Source: RGIG2041 sp045546315
GTDB lineage: Bacteria > Bacillota > Clostridia > UBA1381 > UMGS1253
NCBI GenBank assembly: GCA_045546315.1
Contig: JAZQCN010000059.1
Coordinates: 136,583-200,582, forward strand
Length of the DNA: 64,000 nucleotides
Direction: 5' to 3'
The notes under the pieces are model-generated. The model did no database searches and was not told the DNA's origin. It was given only the letters and a program-made list of their open reading frames with translations. The stretch's first letter is position 1, and every line of letters starts with the position of its first letter. Shown piece by piece: positions 60,148 through 64,000 of this stretch. Position numbers and translations under genes: made by a program.

Positions 60148-62811
60148 TTATCTTTCAATCAAACCGTATTTGACCTTAACTCTTTCAAGCTTTTCGAGCA
60201 TAGGCTCTGCAATAAACCAAAGGAAGAACGCAGTAGAGCTTGCGTGCACTAAATCCAACGGCAGACCGGCGAGGTATGCGGCGGCAAGCATTTCCCAAGT
60301 GATTTTGCTTTGCACCATAAAAAGGGAGGCCGGATTCATAATACCGCCATAAATAATAAAGGTTGCCAAAAAGCCAAAGGTGCACAGCGAGGCTTTTGTT
60401 TTGCGCAAAAAACCTTTTTTGAAAAGTATACCGGCAGTAAAGCCGATGATGCCGAAGGAAAAAATCTGCCACGGTGTCCACGCGCCTTGCCCGAAGAAAA
60501 AGTTCGAGACAAAGCCGGTCACGGCACCGACCAAAAAGCCGGTCTCGCCGCCGAAGCAAATACCGGCGATGATTACCAAAGCGATTACAGGCTTAAATTG
60601 CGGCAGCATAAAGAACGCGGCTCTGCCGGCAACGGTAATGGCGCACAGCACGCTGATAACTACAATTTCCCTTGCCTGCGGCTTTCGCGCTTCAAAGACC
60701 ATACAAAACGGCAGCATTGTTTCAAGCACAATCAGCAGGCTGATAAAATAGTATTTTCTGTCGCCGAAATAGAAAGTGCCGGTAAAAATGGTCAGCGGAA
60801 TCAAAAGCAGAATCAGAAAAGCTGACCATATTGTTCTTTTCGTTAGTTTCCTGTCCGATTTCGGCGTTTGAATTACCGTGATGCCGAATTCTTTTTGCGG
60901 AAAAAAGCAAAAGCAGGCGGCTACGGCTTCGATGAGGGCGAGGAGCTGCAAAACCTTTGCGTTTAAGAAAGCCGGAAGCGAAGCGGCCTGCTTAAAGCTA
61001 AGGGCAGTTATGGCAAAAAGCAAAACAAATATACTGCCGAGCACAACTCTTGCAGGCATTAGGTTTATTTGCTCTTTTTTCGGAGGCTCCGTTTTGTTTT
61101 CCGGGGTATACAGTTTAATGCTGCGCTTCGGTTTTTCCGCCTTTTTTACCGTACCGCCGCAAGCGCGGATAATATCCTCTGCCAGAACGGCATCCGGCAG
61201 GAGGTTGCGTGCCATACGGTTTGCTGCTGTCGTGTAAAAGCTTTTGCCTCTAAAAAAGCTTCGCGGCTCGCCGACGGAGGTGATATTTCCATCGAAGAGC
61301 ATAGCGCATCTGTCAGCGTGTTCCGCGCAGAATTCAATATCGTGCGAGATTAAAACAATCGTAATACCGTTTGCCTTTAAATCCTTTAAAATGTCGGCGA
61401 ATTCCTGCTTGAACCGGGCATCCATACCTTTTGTGGGCTCGTCTAACAGCAGAATTTGAGGCGAACGGAGCAATACCTTTGCAAGCGCCGCGCGTTGCTG
61501 CTCTCCGCCGGATAAATCGTAAGGGTGGCTTTCAAGCAGACCTTCAATGCGGCAAAGTGCGGCTATATTGTGCACGCGCTCGGTGATTTCGTCCTTTGCA
61601 AGCTTCTTTTCGGCAAGGATTTCGGCTAAATCCTGAAAAACCGTTTTTTTCACGAACACACTCTGCGGGTTTTGCGGAAGCACGCTTAAAATCCCGGCAT
61701 ATAAATTCTTTGTTTCGGCGATGCTTTTGCCGTAAATCTGTACTTTACCTCTGTAGGGGGTATGGAGGCCGGCAATCAGAGACAGCGCAGTCGTTTTTCC
61801 CGTGCCGTTGCCGCCCAATATTGCAAACAGCTCACCTTTTTTGATTTCCAGATTCAGTCCCTTGATGACATCCGGCGCAGCCTTTGCATAGCGAAACCAT
61901 GCATCCTCGATTTTGATGACCGTTTCTTTATCGGCTAAAGACGGCGATTTGTTCAAAATCAGTTCCGGATGCAGGGTATTTTCTTTTGCATATTCTTCAA
62001 GCCATACCCTACCGTCGCGCACGGTCAGCGGACAGGTAAGCGTGTTCGGTACTTGCCCGTGAATGCGCATGGGTGTGGGGAGTGCTAAGTACATATCGTG
62101 AGCACTGTTTTTCAACAGCTCGCCAACCTCGCGCGGACTTGCATCGGCAATAATTTTCCCTTCATCTAATACAATCACTCTGTCGGAGAGGGGAAAAGCA
62201 TCTTCTAAACGGTGCTCGGTTAAAAGAATTGCTGTGCCGAGCTCGCGGTTGATTTTTTCCAGCGTTTTTAAAAATTCCTGCGCAGCGATGGGGTCGAGCT
62301 GACTGGTGGGCTCGTCTAAAATAAGCACCTGCGGCTGCATGACCATCACCGAAGCGAGATTCAAAAGCTGCTTTTGCCCGCCGGACAATTCGGCGGTTTT
62401 TTTATAAAACCAGTTTTGTATGCCGAAAAAAGATGCCATTTCCGATACTCTTGCCCGAATTTCGGGGGTGGAATAACCGAGGCTTTCCAGACCAAAGGCA
62501 AGCTCGTGCCACACCTTGTCGGTCACAATCTGGTTGTCGGGGCTCTGCAGTACAAAACCGATTTTCGCCGCCTGTACTTTTAAATCGCAATCGGACAGAG
62601 GCTTTCCTTCAAAGAGAATTCGCCCTTCTGTTTTGCCGAACGGCGCGAGTGTGGATTTTAAAAGCCGCAAAAGTGTCGTTTTCCCGCAGCCGGATTTTCC
62701 GCATACAGTAATAAACTCACCTGCCCGCACTGTGAGGCTTATGCCGTCGAGTGTTTTGTTTTCTCTGTTCGGATAAGTAAAACTTAAATTTTCGATCTTA
62801 AAGCTTTCCAC
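60148..62811 (-). CDS. ECF transporter: two ATPase domains fused to an S component
   Basis: 887 residues. Two complete ABC ATPase domains come first: Walker A GKSGCGKTTL, signature LSGGQKQ and Walker B LILDEPTSQLD in the first; GGNGTGKTTAL, LSGGEQQRAAL and LLLDEPTKGMD in the second. From about residue 600 the rest is membrane-embedded, including a substrate-binding S-like domain (VVISVLCAITVAGRAAFF, then CFGGETGFLVGAVTGFVSN). EcfA1, EcfA2 and S components are normally separate. The GTG at 62809-62811 has GGAGGTGA upstream and overlaps the T-component gene by 28 bases. Under a cobalamin riboswitch the substrate is likely B12 or a precursor. Confidence 0.9.
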   Translation of the reverse strand: MESFKIENLSFTYPNRENKTLDGISLTVRAGEFITVCGKSGCGKTTLLRLLKSTLAPFGKTEGRILFEGKPLSDCDLKVQAAKIGFVLQSPDNQIVTDKVWHELAFGLESLGYSTPEIRARVSEMASFFGIQNWFYKKTAELSGGQKQLLNLASVMVMQPQVLILDEPTSQLDPIAAQEFLKTLEKINRELGTAILLTEHRLEDAFPLSDRVIVLDEGKIIADASPREVGELLKNSAHDMYLALPTPMRIHGQVPNTLTCPLTVRDGRVWLEEYAKENTLHPELILNKSPSLADKETVIKIEDAWFRYAKAAPDVIKGLNLEIKKGELFAILGGNGTGKTTALSLIAGLHTPYRGKVQIYGKSIAETKNLYAGILSVLPQNPQSVFVKKTVFQDLAEILAEKKLAKDEITERVHNIAALCRIEGLLESHPYDLSGGEQQRAALAKVLLRSPQILLLDEPTKGMDARFKQEFADILKDLKANGITIVLISHDIEFCAEHADRCAMLFDGNITSVGEPRSFFRGKSFYTTAANRMARNLLPDAVLAEDIIRACGGTVKKAEKPKRSIKLYTPENKTEPPKKEQINLMPARVVLGSIFVLLFAITALSFKQAASLPAFLNAKVLQLLALIEAVAACFCFFPQKEFGITVIQTPKSDRKLTKRTIWSAFLILLLIPLTIFTGTFYFGDRKYYFISLLIVLETMLPFCMVFEARKPQAREIVVISVLCAITVAGRAAFFMLPQFKPVIALVIIAGICFGGETGFLVGAVTGFVSNFFFGQGAWTPWQIFSFGIIGFTAGILFKKGFLRKTKASLCTFGFLATFIIYGGIMNPASLFMVQSKITWEMLAAAYLAGLPLDLVHASSTAFFLWFIAEPMLEKLERVKVKYGLIER

Positions 62812-63671
62812 TTTCTCACCTCCCGGATTTCAATAAGGATAGGGTAGCTGCACAGAAGTAAATACGAAATGAATATGCTGATTTCGAACAAGGAAATTAC
62901 ATTGCCTTTTATCATCGGAAAATACTGAAACGACATACCGCGAAAGGCCGCGCCGACAAAGGTATAAATACCGAGAATTAAAATGTATAATACGCTCTTT
63001 CGGTCGCGCGTATCGAAGGTAAACACGGAAAACGCCGTTCGTCCGGGCAGGCCGTAGCCGCGGGACTTCATGCTGTCGGCGGTTTCGATTGCGTTTTCAA
63101 GCGCCCAGGTGGTCATAACGGACAGAATATGCAGTCCGTGCTTTGCGCGCGCCGCGATGCTGCCGGTGGTTACATCGCGGCCTATGCATTTTTGCGCAGT
63201 TGCAACCACCTTAAGCTGTGTGGTGAATTTCGGCACGAAGCGAAGTGTCATTGAAATAATGAGCGACAGAGACGGAACAACTTTTCCGAACAGGTAGATG
63301 AATTTATCACTTGTCATAATTTCGTTGTAGCAGGAAAACCAGCAGAGGATACTGACAAGCATCGTTGCCGCCGCGAGCCCGTAGAGGATAGCTTCAAGCG
63401 TAAGCGGATTGCCGCCGGGCAAATATGCAAGAACGGTTATGCCCTCGTGATTGAATACGGGATTCATCAGCGCCATCGCTATGACCGTCGGCAGCATATA
63501 CATTAAGTTTGTTTTAATTGCTTTTTTTCCCTTCAGCAGCACGGAGTATATAAAGCCGCACAAAAGCGATATACAAAGGCAAACGGGATGCATAAAAAAG
63601 CAGCCGAAGGCTATGACAAAAACAAAGTAGATAAAATTTACAATCGGATGAAAGGTTTTAAATTCGTGCAT
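62784..63671 (-). CDS. ECF transporter T component
   Basis: A 295-residue energy-coupling transmembrane protein (EcfT/CbiQ). Six to seven membrane helices and the coupling-helix motifs TADSMKSRGYGLPGRTAF (the second Ala-Arg-Gly type motif, SRGYG) are present. It links the ATPases to the S component. The ATG at 63669-63671 has GGAGGG 9 bases upstream; the frame open before it lies in the riboswitch leader. Together with the fused gene, only two genes give a full ECF complex. Confidence 0.92.
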   Translation of the reverse strand: MHEFKTFHPIVNFIYFVFVIAFGCFFMHPVCLCISLLCGFIYSVLLKGKKAIKTNLMYMLPTVIAMALMNPVFNHEGITVLAYLPGGNPLTLEAILYGLAAATMLVSILCWFSCYNEIMTSDKFIYLFGKVVPSLSLIISMTLRFVPKFTTQLKVVATAQKCIGRDVTTGSIAARAKHGLHILSVMTTWALENAIETADSMKSRGYGLPGRTAFSVFTFDTRDRKSVLYILILGIYTFVGAAFRGMSFQYFPMIKGNVISLFEISIFISYLLLCSYPILIEIREVRKWKALRSKI

Positions 63672-63702
63672 ATGTGTATTCCCTCCCTTCGGACAATAAA
63701 AA

Positions 63703-63731
63703 TGCTGTGGTAATTTAAAATTACCACAGCA
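63703..63731 (-). terminator. Riboswitch expression-platform terminator
   Basis: TGCTGTGGTAA/TTACCACAGCA stem followed by a T run on the minus strand, 30 bases before the T-component start and downstream of the cobalamin aptamer. Confidence 0.8.
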
Positions 63732-63807
63732 GCGTTTTCCTGTGACGCGCACAATCTGATTGCAAGGTGATGCAATCAAAACTGCTGTTCCTATACATAA
63801 AAGCATT

Positions 63808-64000
63808 TACGGAACAGCATCAAAGCAGGTCTTCTGACTCGTGCCTTCGCGCCTATACTCTGCCTTCTCGGTTTCCCAATGACTGACTTTCGTCAACGGA
63901 TATAAAAACTTTGGCACACACACCGACAGTTAACCGCAGGGGATTCTCACCCCATTCCCTTTTCACCGACTATGCCTTTTCGCAGCATCATCGACACTTT
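63808..64000 (-). promoter_or_regulatory. Cobalamin riboswitch (aptamer), may run past the window edge
   Basis: On the minus strand the conserved blocks appear in order: AAAAGGGAATGGGGTGAGAA, then TCCCCTGCGG, then GTCAGAAGACCTGC, the B12-box type close (consensus AGYCAGRAGACCTGC). Spacing fits the aptamer. The 5' side of P1 may lie beyond base 64000. It controls the ECF genes, most likely by termination at 63703-63731 when B12 is bound. Confidence 0.93.

Overview
The window is a stretch of low-to-middle GC chromosome from an anaerobic, spore-forming bacterium of the Bacillota, most likely class Clostridia. Support for this: the order dnaA-dnaN-yaaA-recF-remB-gyrB-parA-parB-DUF4446-serS, two parS sites, a SpoVM-like spore peptide, S-layer homology (SLH) proteins, AGGAGG-type ribosome sites, a glycyl-radical microcompartment and an ECF vitamin transporter. 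I cannot name a genus. The replication origin lies at about 37.9-39.6 kb. Genes left of it are mostly on the minus strand and the first genes right of it on the plus strand, so both groups are co-directional with replication.

Layout. 0-11 kb: the start of a secreted protein, a CPBP membrane protease overlapping a DJ-1/PfpI gene, an array of nine small hairpins, a membrane glycosyltransferase, an M23 endopeptidase with LysM and G5 domains, a convergent two-gene small operon ending in a 22-codon spoVM-like gene, two small membrane proteins, formate-THF ligase and an FAD oxidoreductase. 11-26.4 kb: a bacterial microcompartment (BMC) locus built around a B12-independent diol dehydratase of the glycyl-radical family. 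The gene set (class II aldolase, aldehyde dehydrogenase, PduL, alcohol dehydrogenase, PduS/RnfC-like protein, GlcG/HbpS-like protein, EutP-like GTPase, six shell proteins, DeoR regulator) points to fucose/rhamnose breakdown: sugar-1-phosphate to lactaldehyde, 1,2-propanediol, propanal, then propionyl-phosphate or propanol. 26.5-28.2 kb: a beta-glucuronidase-like GH2 enzyme divergent from an AraC regulator. 28.2-39.8 kb: the origin core.

39.8-45.8 kb: a Dabb protein, a large secreted beta-helix protein, and an HPr/enzyme I pair in which HPr lacks the usual regulatory Ser46. 45.8-55.8 kb: cell-surface genes, namely a 2108-residue VWA/repeat/SLH protein coupled to a small Cys-rich protein, an unusual LuxR-type regulator, and an SLH-DHHW protein. 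55.9-59.2 kb: an operon of a creatinase-like M24 protein lacking metal ligands, an Anabaena-sensory-rhodopsin-transducer-family protein and a creatininase-family protein, with a divergent AraC regulator. 59.3-64 kb: a membrane-anchored protein and an ECF transporter with two ATPases fused to an S component, behind a cobalamin riboswitch.

The items most worth following are the creatinase-like/ASRT/creatininase operon, the in-frame joining of an unrecognised 123-codon ORF to the BMC alcohol dehydrogenase, the dual-start shell protein, the hairpin array at 2.5-2.7 kb, and the two parS sites buried in perfect 28- and 34-bp palindromes 52 bp apart.
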